Source: Akkermansia muciniphila (lineage in GTDB: Bacteria > Verrucomicrobiota > Verrucomicrobiia > Verrucomicrobiales > Akkermansiaceae). Taken from it: a stretch of 64,000 nucleotides of DNA. A model generated the notes under the pieces. That model was not told the origin of the DNA and ran no database searches. It worked only from the letters and a program-made list of their open reading frames with translations. Each line of letters starts with the position of its first letter. Within the stretch, counting starts at the first letter, position 1. The stretch is from assembly GCA_945890645.1 (NCBI GenBank), contig CAMDCV010000005.1:1-64000 (forward strand), in the 5' to 3' direction. The translations under genes were made by a program, and so were the position numbers. Below, piece after piece: positions 27,507-36,525 of the stretch.

Positions 27507-28322
27507 TTACTTCTTCGGCACCAGCCGGATCTGATAGATCTTCGGCCAACATTTTCCCGTAACATACAACTCACGCGCTGCTGGGTCATAAGCGATGCCA
27601 TTCAAGACATGATCGGGATTGCGCCGCGTCTCTTTCGCATCGATACCCGTCAAATCGATCACGCCTATCACTTTACCATCGGCAGGATCGATGCGGACAA
27701 TTTCCTCAGTATACCAGACATTCGCGAAAATCTCGCCCTCGATAAATTCCAGCTCATTCAGTTTGTCCACGGCTTTGCCATCTCGTCGCACTACCACCTC
27801 ACGCAATACGCGGAAAGAGTTTGGATCAAGATAGCGCAGACGATCACTGCCATTGCTCATGATGAGCGACTTACCATCAGTCGTAAGCCCCCAGCCTTCC
27901 CCACTATAGGTAAAGTTTTTCTGCCATTCCAAAGTCTTCGCATCATAGACAAATCCCTGCTGATTTTTCCACGTCAACTGAAAGAGCTTTCCATTCAATT
28001 CCGCTACGCCTTCGCCAAAAAAATTTGCGACCAAATCCTTTTTTAACAACACTTTGCCCGTGTTCTTTTCCACACGACGGATTGTCGTCGTTCCGTTACC
28101 ACCGGTGCTTTCGATCCAATTGCCTTGCGACAACAGCAACCCTTGGGTGTAGGCCTCCGCATCGTGCGGCAATTCTTGCACAACTTCATAAGCCAGCCGC
28201 GCATGGCTTTTCCACTCGGGTGCCGGGCGATTGTCTATCACCGCAGGAGCTGGCGTCGCGGGCACTGGCTTTTTTTGACAAGCCACGCCTAACAAAACGA
28301 TACCGCAGAGAAGAAGTTTCAT
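27507..28322 (-). CDS. Glutaminyl-peptide cyclotransferase-like lipoprotein (plant/bacterial type)
   Basis: A 271-residue protein with a lipoprotein signal from the ATG at 28322 (MKLLLCGIVLLGVAC, lipobox LGVAC). The rest is a beta-propeller of the glutamine cyclotransferase family: 'HDAEAYTQGLLLSQGNWIESTGGNGTTTIRRV', 'FGEGVAELNGKLFQLTW', 'EGWGLTTDGKSLIMSNGSDRLRYLDP' and 'LNGIAYDPAARELYVTGKCWPKIYQI'. Members convert N-terminal Gln to pyroglutamate. It would act at the periplasmic face of a membrane. It starts immediately before the ParB stop (overlap with a longer start), so it is probably co-transcribed with parB. Confidence 0.87.
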   Translation of the reverse strand: MKLLLCGIVLLGVACQKKPVPATPAPAVIDNRPAPEWKSHARLAYEVVQELPHDAEAYTQGLLLSQGNWIESTGGNGTTTIRRVEKNTGKVLLKKDLVANFFGEGVAELNGKLFQLTWKNQQGFVYDAKTLEWQKNFTYSGEGWGLTTDGKSLIMSNGSDRLRYLDPNSFRVLREVVVRRDGKAVDKLNELEFIEGEIFANVWYTEEIVRIDPADGKVIGVIDLTGIDAKETRRNPDHVLNGIAYDPAARELYVTGKCWPKIYQIRLVPKK

Positions 28323-28333
28323 GATCAAAAAAA

Positions 28334-29236
28334 TCACTCATCCACCCCTAACAACTCAAGAATGCGCTGCAAGTCATCATTGCCGTAGTATTCGATTTCG
28401 ATACGACCTTTTTTGGGTGCATGAGAAATTGATACTTGCGTGGCAAACAAAGTACGAAGGCGGTTTTCAAGATCGCGCAAGTGTGGTTCGAGATCGCGTG
28501 GGCTTGTTGAGGTACCCGCATTTTTCGTCTTGCTAGCTGGTGGATTGAGAATCTCCTGAACCAGTTTCTCAGTCGCGCGGACGGTCATCGATTTGCGCAT
28601 CACTTGGTCCGATGCCAGCAACTGCGAGGCTTTATCCTTCAGAGCCAGTAATGCCTTCGCATGTCCTACGCTCACGCGGCCTTGTGCGACTTGCAGTTGC
28701 ACGTCATCGTGGAGATCGAGCAAGCGCATCGCATTGGCGACGCTGGCGCGTGATTTCCCAACACGTCCGGCGATTTCTTCTTGCTTGAGTGCGTATTCCT
28801 TGGCGAGGCGCACATAGCCGGCGGCTTCCTCCATTGGATTCAGGTCCTGACGTTGCAGGTTCTCAATGAGTGCCATTTCTAACACATCGCGATCTGTTGC
28901 CTCACGTTCAATGACAGGAACCGTAGCGAGGCCGAGTTTACTCGAGGCACGCCAGCGACGTTCCCCCGCGATCAACTCTAACAGATCACCGACACGGCGT
29001 ACGATCAATGGTTGAATAATGCCATGCTGACGGATCGATTCCATCAATTCATCGAGAGGTGCCTCTACGAAATGCTTACGCGGCTGCAAGGGGCTGGGTA
29101 TGACTTGCGCAATTGCCACATCGCGCACGAGCTTGCGTTCATCAGGTGAAATCGTAGCCTCGGGAATCGAGTTCGCGCTCGCTTGTTTTTTGATCAGCGC
29201 GCCGAGTCCTTTGCCGAGTGCAGTTTTGGTAGCCAT
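28334..29236 (-). CDS. parB: Chromosome-partitioning protein ParB
   Basis: A 300-residue ParB/Spo0J CTPase clamp. The order is a 'KGLGALI' N-terminal segment (ParA-stimulating region), the N-domain with 'SPLQPRKHF', 'IRQHGIIQPLIVR', 'LIAGERRWRAS' (CTP-binding GERRW box) and 'ALIENLQRQDLNPMEEA', a helix-turn-helix with 'KSRASVANAMRLLDL', and a C-terminal dimerisation region. The usual parA partner does not precede it; the neighbours are an exported lactonase-like protein and a lipoprotein. I saw no full parS site in the window. Confidence 0.94.
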   Translation of the reverse strand: MATKTALGKGLGALIKKQASANSIPEATISPDERKLVRDVAIAQVIPSPLQPRKHFVEAPLDELMESIRQHGIIQPLIVRRVGDLLELIAGERRWRASSKLGLATVPVIEREATDRDVLEMALIENLQRQDLNPMEEAAGYVRLAKEYALKQEEIAGRVGKSRASVANAMRLLDLHDDVQLQVAQGRVSVGHAKALLALKDKASQLLASDQVMRKSMTVRATEKLVQEILNPPASKTKNAGTSTSPRDLEPHLRDLENRLRTLFATQVSISHAPKKGRIEIEYYGNDDLQRILELLGVDE

Positions 29237-29370
29237 GGGGGGATGAGTATGAAGAAACGTGACGAAAAAATCAAAGAGGATTTGCGATGGAACGAATGTT
29301 TGAGCGGCAATCCTTTACTGGTGAATGGTTTGTAAGGGAAAAAAAATCCACATGAAATCATGAACGGTAC

Positions 29371-30465
29371 TTATGGCTTCACAAACAGCAAACAAATCGG
29401 TGACGGAACTGCCAGAGTATGTTCCGTTTTGCTAAGTTTACCGGATTGCGGATCGATGGCTAATACTTGCAAGTTATCGGAATCCTGCCCCGCTACGATT
29501 AAAAACGCGCCACCGGGTGCTATCGCAAAATGTCGTGGCGTTTTCACATCTGCCACCGTCTGTCCCAGTTCGCTCAGCTCACCCGTTTCTTGATGGATGG
29601 CGAATGCAGCGATCGATTGATGACCCCGATTCGAGGCATACAAGAAGCGCCCATTGGGATGCACTTCAATTTCTGCCGTTGTATTTTTTTCCTGAAAATC
29701 GGCGGGAAGCGTTGTGATCGATTTCTGCGCCGTCAAGACATGTCCGGCTCGCGTAAAATGTGTCACAGTATTGGTTAGCTCATTGAGCACGTACACCCAT
29801 GGTCGCTGCGGATGAATCGCCAAATGGCGAGGACCATCGCCGGGAGCCGAACTCATAAATGGTGGCTGAGCCGCGGCAATCGAACCGGTAGTGGCATCGA
29901 AAGTAAAAACGAGGGTCTGATCCAGTCCCAAATCCGGCACGAATAAGCTTTCGCCAGAAAAATAAACTCCATGCGCATGAGGCCCCGTCTGCCGCTGCGG
30001 ATGCACTCTTTTTCCTTCATGTTTGATGAGCGAGATCGCTTCAGAAGGCAGGCCTTTTTTATCTAACAAAAACGATGCCGTGGAGCCATCGCCATAGTTG
30101 GCGACGGCGACCATTCGCTGGCTAGGATCGAGCGCCAAGTGACAAGGTCCTTTTCCACCCGAGGGCACATCTCCGAGAAATGTAAGTATGTGGTTTTTAC
30201 CGATCGCAAAAGTCGCCAAGGTGCCCGTACCGTCCGCACGCGCGCCGATGGAATAGAGCAACTTTTTTTGTGGATGGAGGCAGAGGAACCCTGGATCTTT
30301 GTAAGTAGCAGCGAGACGCAAATTACTCAGTGCACCGGTGCTGTCCTCGAAGTCCACCAGATAAATGCCCTTGCTCTCGCGATCTGTGCGCGTGCCGACA
30401 TAAAATTGATGAACTGCCGCTTGGGAAAAATGGGTTAAAGCTAAAGAGAGAATCAGGTTTTTCAT
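29371..30465 (-). CDS. Exported lactonase-fold beta-propeller (6-phosphogluconolactonase YbhE-like)
   Basis: A 364-residue protein with a signal peptide from the ATG at 30465 (MKNLILSLALTHFSQA). The seven-bladed lactonase fold is indicated by 'FYVGTRTDRESKGIYLVDFEDSTGAL', 'GKGPCHLALDPSQRMVAVANYGDGSTASFLL', 'TGPHAHGVYFSGESLFVPDLGLDQTLVF', 'GDGPRHLAIHPQRPWVYVLNELTNTV' and 'HPNGRFLYASNRGHQSIAAF'. Cytoplasmic relatives hydrolyse 6-phosphogluconolactone; an exported copy is common in Verrucomicrobia and Planctomycetes and its substrate is uncertain. It lies between the proline-rich gene and parB on the same strand. Confidence 0.85.
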   Translation of the reverse strand: MKNLILSLALTHFSQAAVHQFYVGTRTDRESKGIYLVDFEDSTGALSNLRLAATYKDPGFLCLHPQKKLLYSIGARADGTGTLATFAIGKNHILTFLGDVPSGGKGPCHLALDPSQRMVAVANYGDGSTASFLLDKKGLPSEAISLIKHEGKRVHPQRQTGPHAHGVYFSGESLFVPDLGLDQTLVFTFDATTGSIAAAQPPFMSSAPGDGPRHLAIHPQRPWVYVLNELTNTVTHFTRAGHVLTAQKSITTLPADFQEKNTTAEIEVHPNGRFLYASNRGHQSIAAFAIHQETGELSELGQTVADVKTPRHFAIAPGGAFLIVAGQDSDNLQVLAIDPQSGKLSKTEHTLAVPSPICLLFVKP

Positions 30466-30565
30466 GGGACTAGGCAAATCTAAAAACAGCCTCAACAGAG
30501 GTCGAGAGAAATCGTCCGATGATTTAACGGAGCGAACGATAATTCAGGAATCGCCTGTACGTAGA

Positions 30566-31381
30566 CTATTGAATTTCGAGGCCCGAAGTAGGCCAAATCC
30601 AGCGTACTACCTTGCCATTTTGGATCATCGCTTTGGCTTGGATATTCTTCACGCCAAAGATGGTTTCCGCTTTGTAGGCAGCGAGGCCAGTCTGGTATTT
30701 TTGGCCATCCGCTTCTTCCTCCTCTGTCGCTTTCCATCCGATGACTTGATCGAACGTAAACTCCTTGATCTGTCCCGAACGGATGCTTTCCTGCATGACC
30801 TTGACAATTTCGTCGGCCGAAAGACTACCCGCGCTGGCCACGGGAGCAGGAACTGGTTCTGGCTCAGGTGCCACCTCAGGGACTTTATCTGGCATTGGCA
30901 CGACCTCCGGCACGGGTGGTGGTTCGTTTTGCACTACCACAGGCGGAGGAGTTTCTTGAACCGGTGGGGCCGCTGGCGGTGGCGGATTGGCCATGAGTTG
31001 CTCCACCAAGTTGGTATTCACGACAGCGGTTTTTCCTTGCGCGGTTCCCAGCACAGAAAAATGAATGTCGCTCCCCTCGATCCGCAGGGGTTTCACTTTG
31101 GTGCCAGCGGGCAATGGGACGGCATCCGTTTCGCCGGGAGCGGTTGCAACAGCCTGCGCTTTGAGAACGATTTTTTCTGGCAATTGGTTGGGCTGCAGTT
31201 GCGAATAATCGTAGCTAGGGGCAATCGGAGGAACTCCTGTCACCGTTGGTTCTGTGACAGGCACCGGGGTTACGGGTGGTTTCGTACCCATGCCCGTGAG
31301 GCTATAGCGCAAATCAGGTTCCAGTACATATCCGAGCAAGCCTGAACCGAGGATGCCGATGATTGCGAGGAGAAATTTCAT
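30566..31381 (-). CDS. Membrane-anchored proline-rich protein
   Basis: A 271-residue protein from the ATG at 31381 (MKFLLAIIGILGSGLLGYVL). The N-terminal hydrophobic segment may be an uncleaved anchor. The centre (about 130-185) is a Pro/Val/Glu-rich stretch typical of a periplasm-spanning linker. The C-terminal ~80 residues ('SADEIVKVMQESIRSGQIKEFTFDQVIGWKATEEEEADGQKYQTGLAAYKAETIFGVKNIQAKAMIQNGKVVRWIWP') form a small compact domain. I recognise no family. It follows the ABC permease by 55 bp and could be an accessory periplasmic subunit of that transporter. Confidence 0.7.
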   Translation of the reverse strand: MKFLLAIIGILGSGLLGYVLEPDLRYSLTGMGTKPPVTPVPVTEPTVTGVPPIAPSYDYSQLQPNQLPEKIVLKAQAVATAPGETDAVPLPAGTKVKPLRIEGSDIHFSVLGTAQGKTAVVNTNLVEQLMANPPPPAAPPVQETPPPVVVQNEPPPVPEVVPMPDKVPEVAPEPEPVPAPVASAGSLSADEIVKVMQESIRSGQIKEFTFDQVIGWKATEEEEADGQKYQTGLAAYKAETIFGVKNIQAKAMIQNGKVVRWIWPTSGLEIQ

Positions 31382-31436
31382 AGAGCTTGTTGGGGAATTA
31401 CTATTACTACGGAGCGAATGCCAGAAAAAATTCAAA

Positions 31437-32453
31437 TTAGTAGTCGCGCCGAATCATTATTCTGGCGGCAAGCGCGAGAATCAAAATTTCAAAAATGAGC
31501 GATGTGCCGATTATCGTGAACCACGAATGGCGGAGTTCATACTTTTGCATCGCTTCTTTCACCACCGGGTCTGCATCGCCTCCTGCGAAGACGGAACCAA
31601 GATCGACACCCGCGAGCATGGAATCCCTTTCTTGAAATCGGATCAAACGTTTCAGGGAGATTGTGCATTCCCGGGTTTTCGGCAAGACTTTGGTGACTGA
31701 TTGGATGCGTAGATAGGTCTTCTTCATGCCGCTGCTCGCGTCTTCAGGCGTCTCCTGAAACTCACCTGTTTGCATGTTTACGCTCAATCCGACTTCTGGG
31801 AGAACGTAGGCCATTTTATAGACAAAATCTTCGGTCCATTGCGCAACTAAAGTCACCGCCCAAAACAACAGCGCACCTAACAAAGCAAATACTGTCGAGC
31901 GAGTGGCGACACCAATGAATACACCGACGCAATAAATGAGGCTGAAGGCAAAAGTAATCACCGGCACAGCCCAAAAAATGCTTACGTTCCACTCGCTGAC
32001 GCGGATGCCAATCGCCACAAAGGCAACCAAGCAAAACAGCCCTGTTTGCACAGCAACAAACAACAATCCTCCCAGATACTTCAGCAAAAACAAGCGCAGG
32101 CGGCTAAGGGGTTTTGAAAGCGCCAACTCAATTGACCCTGTCTGCAGGAACTGAGGAAAAATCGAGCATGTGGAAATGATGGCGAGCACCAGAGAAAACC
32201 AACCCAACCAGAAACGCACAATGACATCGGTGAATAGAAGCAGATAGAACGCTTCCGATTCGGGGGATCCCTCACGGATGACAGGCACATCAAAATCCCA
32301 CAGCCCGAAACCCACCGACATACCCGTCGACGTAAAACCAACCGAAGCATAAACAATCGCGACTAACAGGGAAATCCACATGGATACCCAAAACAATTTG
32401 CTCGAGCGCAGCATGCGCAGTGAATCTAACAAAATGGTGTAAGCTTGGATCAT
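31437..32453 (-). CDS. ABC transporter permease (ABC-2 type)
   Basis: A 338-residue membrane protein with six hydrophobic segments: 'LFWVSMWISLLVAIVYASVGF', 'VIVRFWLGWFSLVLAIISTC', 'GGLLFVAVQTGLFCLVAFVAI', 'IFWAVPVITFAFSLIYCVGVFIGVA', 'STVFALLGALLFWAVTLVA' and a C-terminal one. 'QTGSIELALSKPLSRLRLFLLKYLGGL' after TM2 is the ABC-2 export permease pattern. A ~100-residue extracytoplasmic loop precedes the last helix. Its start overlaps the ABC ATPase stop (ATGA). The substrate is unknown. Confidence 0.87.
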   Translation of the reverse strand: MIQAYTILLDSLRMLRSSKLFWVSMWISLLVAIVYASVGFTSTGMSVGFGLWDFDVPVIREGSPESEAFYLLLFTDVIVRFWLGWFSLVLAIISTCSIFPQFLQTGSIELALSKPLSRLRLFLLKYLGGLLFVAVQTGLFCLVAFVAIGIRVSEWNVSIFWAVPVITFAFSLIYCVGVFIGVATRSTVFALLGALLFWAVTLVAQWTEDFVYKMAYVLPEVGLSVNMQTGEFQETPEDASSGMKKTYLRIQSVTKVLPKTRECTISLKRLIRFQERDSMLAGVDLGSVFAGGDADPVVKEAMQKYELRHSWFTIIGTSLIFEILILALAARIMIRRDY

Positions 32454-33394
32454 GGTTTACCTCCTTTCGCCGTAGCGCTCTCTTCGCGAGATTGGGTGAC
32501 GGCTTGCAAAAACAATTCTTCTAACGAAAATCTTTCCTCTTTGATTTCGCGAATCACCACCAAGGCGGCGCGTAGTCGATCGATCAGTGGCTGGATTTGC
32601 AAAGGACCATCAGCACGACAGGTGATACGATCTCCTTCGATTTTCATTTGTTGTTGATGACACCACTCTAAAAGGGCTACGGGCATTTGACCGTGAAATT
32701 TGACTTCGTAGCGAGCATCGCGCCGTGTCAAGTCTTCGACCAACCCCTGCTTGATGATGCGACCTTTGGTTAAGATGGCGACGCGGTCCGCGACTTGTTC
32801 CACTTCCGCTAACAGATGCGAATTGACAAAGACGGTGCGCCCGTCGCCGCGCATCGAGGAAATCATGTTTTTAAAATCGATGCGCCCTTCCGGATCCACG
32901 CCGTCCGTGGGTTCATCGAGAAACACCACCACCGGATCATTGATCAATGCCTGCGCAAGGCCGATCCGTTGCTTCATGCCCTTGGAGTATGTGCGAATGT
33001 TGCGTCCCGCTGCCTCGGTCATGCCGACTTTTTCTAATAACATATCGCAACGCGAGCGACAGGCGGCACGAGAAAGATTTGCTAAGCCGGCTGCATACTC
33101 AATCACCTGCCGACCCGTGAGGTAGTCAGGAAAACTGGCGTGTTCCGGGAGATAACCGACTTTTGCCAAAATCGATTTGTTGCCGATCTTTTCACCGAGC
33201 ATCGTGCCGCGGCACTCGGTAGGTCGCAGAATACTGAGCAAGGATTTCACCATCGTGCTCTTTCCCGCACCGTTCGGACCGATAAGCCCGAAGATGCTTC
33301 CATACGGAACTTGCAAACTCACACCCGCCAGTGCTTCCACGCCATTGGAATAGCGTTTGCGTAATGTTTCTATATCAACTGCGAAATCACTCAT
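32450..33394 (-). CDS. ABC transporter ATP-binding protein
   Basis: A 314-residue ATPase with Walker A 'GPNGAGKST', signature 'YSKGMKQRIGLAQAL', Walker B 'VVFLDEPTDGVDPEG' and an H-loop 'VNSHLLAEVEQVADRV'. The C-terminal extension of ~80 residues is like those of exporters of the CcmA/Nod/DrrA group. It overlaps both the upstream AAA+ gene and the downstream permease by 4 bp (ATGA), so the three are tightly coupled. Confidence 0.93.
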   Translation of the reverse strand: MSDFAVDIETLRKRYSNGVEALAGVSLQVPYGSIFGLIGPNGAGKSTMVKSLLSILRPTECRGTMLGEKIGNKSILAKVGYLPEHASFPDYLTGRQVIEYAAGLANLSRAACRSRCDMLLEKVGMTEAAGRNIRTYSKGMKQRIGLAQALINDPVVVFLDEPTDGVDPEGRIDFKNMISSMRGDGRTVFVNSHLLAEVEQVADRVAILTKGRIIKQGLVEDLTRRDARYEVKFHGQMPVALLEWCHQQQMKIEGDRITCRADGPLQIQPLIDRLRAALVVIREIKEERFSLEELFLQAVTQSREESATAKGGKP

Positions 33395-34869
33395 GCATTG
33401 GGTGGGGAAAAGATAAGGGAGCGCTCACGGAATTGTCGAAGCAGTTCATTGACGGGATCGATATCAGCATTCTGATTCAAAGCTGCCATCGTAACAGGCT
33501 GATGACGGGAGGTAGAATCAATGATGGATTGAAAATCACTGGCAATATCGGTGAGCGGAATGGAGGAGAAGGGAGAAGCAGCTACAAAATCGGACGTGCG
33601 AACTTGCGGTTCGAGTTGAAAGGGTTCCGGATCCGCAAAACCATTTTCTACTAACGCATCCATTCTCTGCAGATCACTATCCGTCCACCATCCTCGCGAT
33701 GCCACGGTTGACTCGGCCAAAGGTTGCATCATCGCCCAAGGTTCTTCTACTTTTGTCGGCTGGGGAGCAGGGGCGAAAAACGGCAGAGCTTCATACAAAT
33801 CGGCAGCACGCAATACAGCGCGCGCATACAAATCACCCCTCAGTTGCAGTTGTTCTATGTTCTCCATCGTCGCACTCGGATGACGACCTTGAAAAAGAGA
33901 CAATGCTTCTTGTTCCGTGAGTGGAGACAACCGCACAAAAGCCTCGGTCAAACGATCTAACAAACCGGCGCTCAAACGAGGAACGAAAGCACTTTCCCAG
34001 ATATCGTCATTGACCGAGAGAATCACATCCACACGTTCCGCTCCGTGACGCATCGTCGCGAGAAACGTCGCCAAACGAAGCGCGGCTTCAGGATTTACCG
34101 ATAGTCCTTCTAACTCATCGACCACTAAAACGATGCGTTGCCACTGGGAAAGCAAATGCAACAAAATGGATAACCGATCGTGCGCAGCCGTGGGTGAGGA
34201 AGCTCCCACGGCAGACAGGAGCTGCACGATACGGCTGGGATGCTCTAGGGGAGTGACGGCATAGCGGAAGAGAACATCCACCCAGAAAGTAATATCGCGC
34301 ATCGGGGAATGGAGACATTGCGATAGCTCCACCATCAAACGCGGACCTAAAATTTCAAAATGATCGCGAACCCAGTGCGCTGTCACGGCGGAGGGATGAT
34401 GAAAATCTAACGTTTCCGTGGGACGTTTGGTGAGAGATAGTAGCGCGCATTCGCGATCTTGGCTAGGAACTTCGCCCGAGCGCACCAAGGGCTCTAGCCC
34501 CATCGCTAATAATTTTCTCGCTAGAAGATCCAGCGCCGACAGGCCAGCCCCCCCCGGCAGCGCGCGGGTCATCTGCATCAGCACATTTTCGAGAGATGCG
34601 ACGGCATCAAAGCGATTACCCTCAGCCGCTTGCAACAATACAAATTCATGAGTGCCGCGGAGACTTTGTTGCAGACGGCACAACAAATGCGATTTGCCAT
34701 AGCCAGCGCGCGGAGCTCGCAGTAGGGTACAGACACCATCGTCTTGCAAGGGTCGCTGTAAAATGGCAAGCATATGCATGAAAGCGGTGTGATTAATGCT
34801 CTCCACAGTATTCGGTGTGTCACGACCAAACACCTGAAACAAAGGCGAGTATGTGGTGCTTGAGTTCAT
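33391..34869 (-). CDS. AAA+/STAND-like P-loop ATPase
   Basis: A 492-residue soluble protein. Walker A is 'APRAGYGKSHLL' with GKS at 58-60; Walker B is 'IVLVVDELEG' with D251-E252. A sensor-1-like 'VDVILSVNDDIWES' and 'SAGLLDRLTEAFVRLSPLTEQEALSLF' (a winged-helix-type region) follow, then ~120 C-terminal residues of low complexity. The layout recalls ExeA/GspA-like ATPases that help secretins assemble, and a secretin gene lies two genes upstream; this is an inference. The stop overlaps the ABC ATPase start as ATGA, an unusual coupling of an AAA+ ATPase to an ABC exporter. Confidence 0.78.
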   Translation of the reverse strand: MNSSTTYSPLFQVFGRDTPNTVESINHTAFMHMLAILQRPLQDDGVCTLLRAPRAGYGKSHLLCRLQQSLRGTHEFVLLQAAEGNRFDAVASLENVLMQMTRALPGGAGLSALDLLARKLLAMGLEPLVRSGEVPSQDRECALLSLTKRPTETLDFHHPSAVTAHWVRDHFEILGPRLMVELSQCLHSPMRDITFWVDVLFRYAVTPLEHPSRIVQLLSAVGASSPTAAHDRLSILLHLLSQWQRIVLVVDELEGLSVNPEAALRLATFLATMRHGAERVDVILSVNDDIWESAFVPRLSAGLLDRLTEAFVRLSPLTEQEALSLFQGRHPSATMENIEQLQLRGDLYARAVLRAADLYEALPFFAPAPQPTKVEEPWAMMQPLAESTVASRGWWTDSDLQRMDALVENGFADPEPFQLEPQVRTSDFVAASPFSSIPLTDIASDFQSIIDSTSRHQPVTMAALNQNADIDPVNELLRQFRERSLIFSPPNA

Positions 34870-34928
34870 GGTTTACACTACATTCTTACAACAAAATACT
34901 GATCAGAGTGGCACCGCAGATCAAGCCA

Positions 34929-36479
34929 TCAATTTCCTTCCAATTCTTTTTCGATATCCAACGTAGGATTTTCGCCAGGGGGCGGAGAAGCATCGGCCGT
35001 TTTATCGATGTTTTGCAGTGCCTGCTCCACTTGCATTGCAAAGTTATCGGCTGGTTGGGTGGGCGTGCCGCTAAGCTCGATACGACACCACTGATAACCG
35101 TTTTCTTGTCTGGAAAAAATCGCTTTGACGCCGAGGTTCATCTCAGGATCGAGGAATTGCGTAAAGGGTAGTCCGACATTGAGCGCTCCACCTAACTTAC
35201 CGTTTTCTACAAAAATATCACCCTTCACAACGAAGCTTCCTTTCTTCTCGAGATGAAGCGCCTGAATGCGCGTCGCACTGCCTTGGCGTAGCAGCTCGCC
35301 CTCGACACGATCCGCAAAATAATACTGGCGAGCGTATTCAGGGTTGCGAAACTCTCGGCTCAAATCATCCAAGAACGGCATGTTCATCAGCGTGAGCGGG
35401 TCGCGCTTACTACCACGAAAACCGATCTGAATTTTTAGCGAACCCATGTCACCGGGCACAAAGCTAAAGAGTCGAGTCACGGCATCTTTGGGGGTATCAA
35501 CCTTGCCAATTAACATCACTTCCATCTCATTGCCTAACAAAATTTCTAGGGGGAAATCATTCAGCACGACTTGCAGTTCCGACATTTCCGGACTGTATAG
35601 CTTGATGCTGTTTTGTATTTCTAAGGTGCCTTCGCCCGTAGGTGGCTTGAGACGCATGTTTTCGATGCGCATTTGTCCAAGTTCGAAATAAATGCTGCCA
35701 CGGTCCAGTTGCATCGGCTGGAAACCCGCGAGTTTCACAACACCGCCCACATAGCGCGTTTCTGCGCCACGCGCAGTTTTGGTTAGTGAGGCTTCCGTAC
35801 CTTCCACCGTCATCCAGGGCAGTCGATCTTTCCCCAGCCCGGTGATGTCAAGTTTCTCGCAGCGATAACTCGAGAAAGTAAAAGGAAAAGGGCTGCCCTC
35901 AGGGCTGACGCCATTCCGTTTGGGAGCATCCGCTTGGGCCGCTGAAAAAGACAACTTGCCTGTCTTACACAAGACATTCGTGCCGCCCCATTTGTTCCCA
36001 AGAAAACTGGAGACATTCAAATACGCGGTGGGGTAAGTTACATGCAAATGGCGCAAATAATTGCCCTCGGGCCAAGTGAAGTTGGCAGTTGCGCACTTGG
36101 CGTTGTTTGGAGTAACAGTGAATTCAGCAAGTTCCACTTCGGCAGCGGACCAAGCAGCAATGCGCTCCCGTGTGGTTTCACGGAACTTGTTGCTGTTGTA
36201 ATAAATCAACATTCCCACTGCCAACCCAAGTACGCCGGTGATGATAAAAAACACCAAACCGAGCTGCAAAATTTTCAGACGCTGGCTGCGTTTCGCTTCT
36301 TCTTTGTGCGGTTGCTTACTGCGACGTTTACGCTTTCTCACTTTTACCGCCACCGTGCCATCGGCGCGAGTGACCAATTCTCCTTCATCATGACCACGCT
36401 CCTTCAAGCGCTGCATCATTTCATCGAGACTATAGTTTTCCGGTTCGTTTTCGGGCCCAGGTGGGTTGGTGGATGGCAT
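34929..36479 (-). CDS. Membrane-anchored periplasmic protein, unknown family
   Basis: A 516-residue protein. The N-terminal ~70 residues are charged and cytoplasmic with a Lys/Arg-rich stretch ('VRKRKRRSKQPHKEEAKRSQRLK'), followed by one membrane helix (LQLGLVFFIITGVLGLAVGMLIYY, about 72-94). The remaining ~420 residues are beta-rich and periplasmic. The topology resembles inner-membrane assembly factors of envelope machines (AsmA- or PilN-type), but I cannot assign it. It sits 46 bp downstream of the secretin and 59 bp upstream of the AAA+ gene, so it may bridge the two. Confidence 0.75.
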   Translation of the reverse strand: MPSTNPPGPENEPENYSLDEMMQRLKERGHDEGELVTRADGTVAVKVRKRKRRSKQPHKEEAKRSQRLKILQLGLVFFIITGVLGLAVGMLIYYNSNKFRETTRERIAAWSAAEVELAEFTVTPNNAKCATANFTWPEGNYLRHLHVTYPTAYLNVSSFLGNKWGGTNVLCKTGKLSFSAAQADAPKRNGVSPEGSPFPFTFSSYRCEKLDITGLGKDRLPWMTVEGTEASLTKTARGAETRYVGGVVKLAGFQPMQLDRGSIYFELGQMRIENMRLKPPTGEGTLEIQNSIKLYSPEMSELQVVLNDFPLEILLGNEMEVMLIGKVDTPKDAVTRLFSFVPGDMGSLKIQIGFRGSKRDPLTLMNMPFLDDLSREFRNPEYARQYYFADRVEGELLRQGSATRIQALHLEKKGSFVVKGDIFVENGKLGGALNVGLPFTQFLDPEMNLGVKAIFSRQENGYQWCRIELSGTPTQPADNFAMQVEQALQNIDKTADASPPPGENPTLDIEKELEGN

Positions 36480-36525
36480 AGGATCAGGGGAAGTAGGCCG
36501 CTATGTAGATGATGCGGATGAATGT

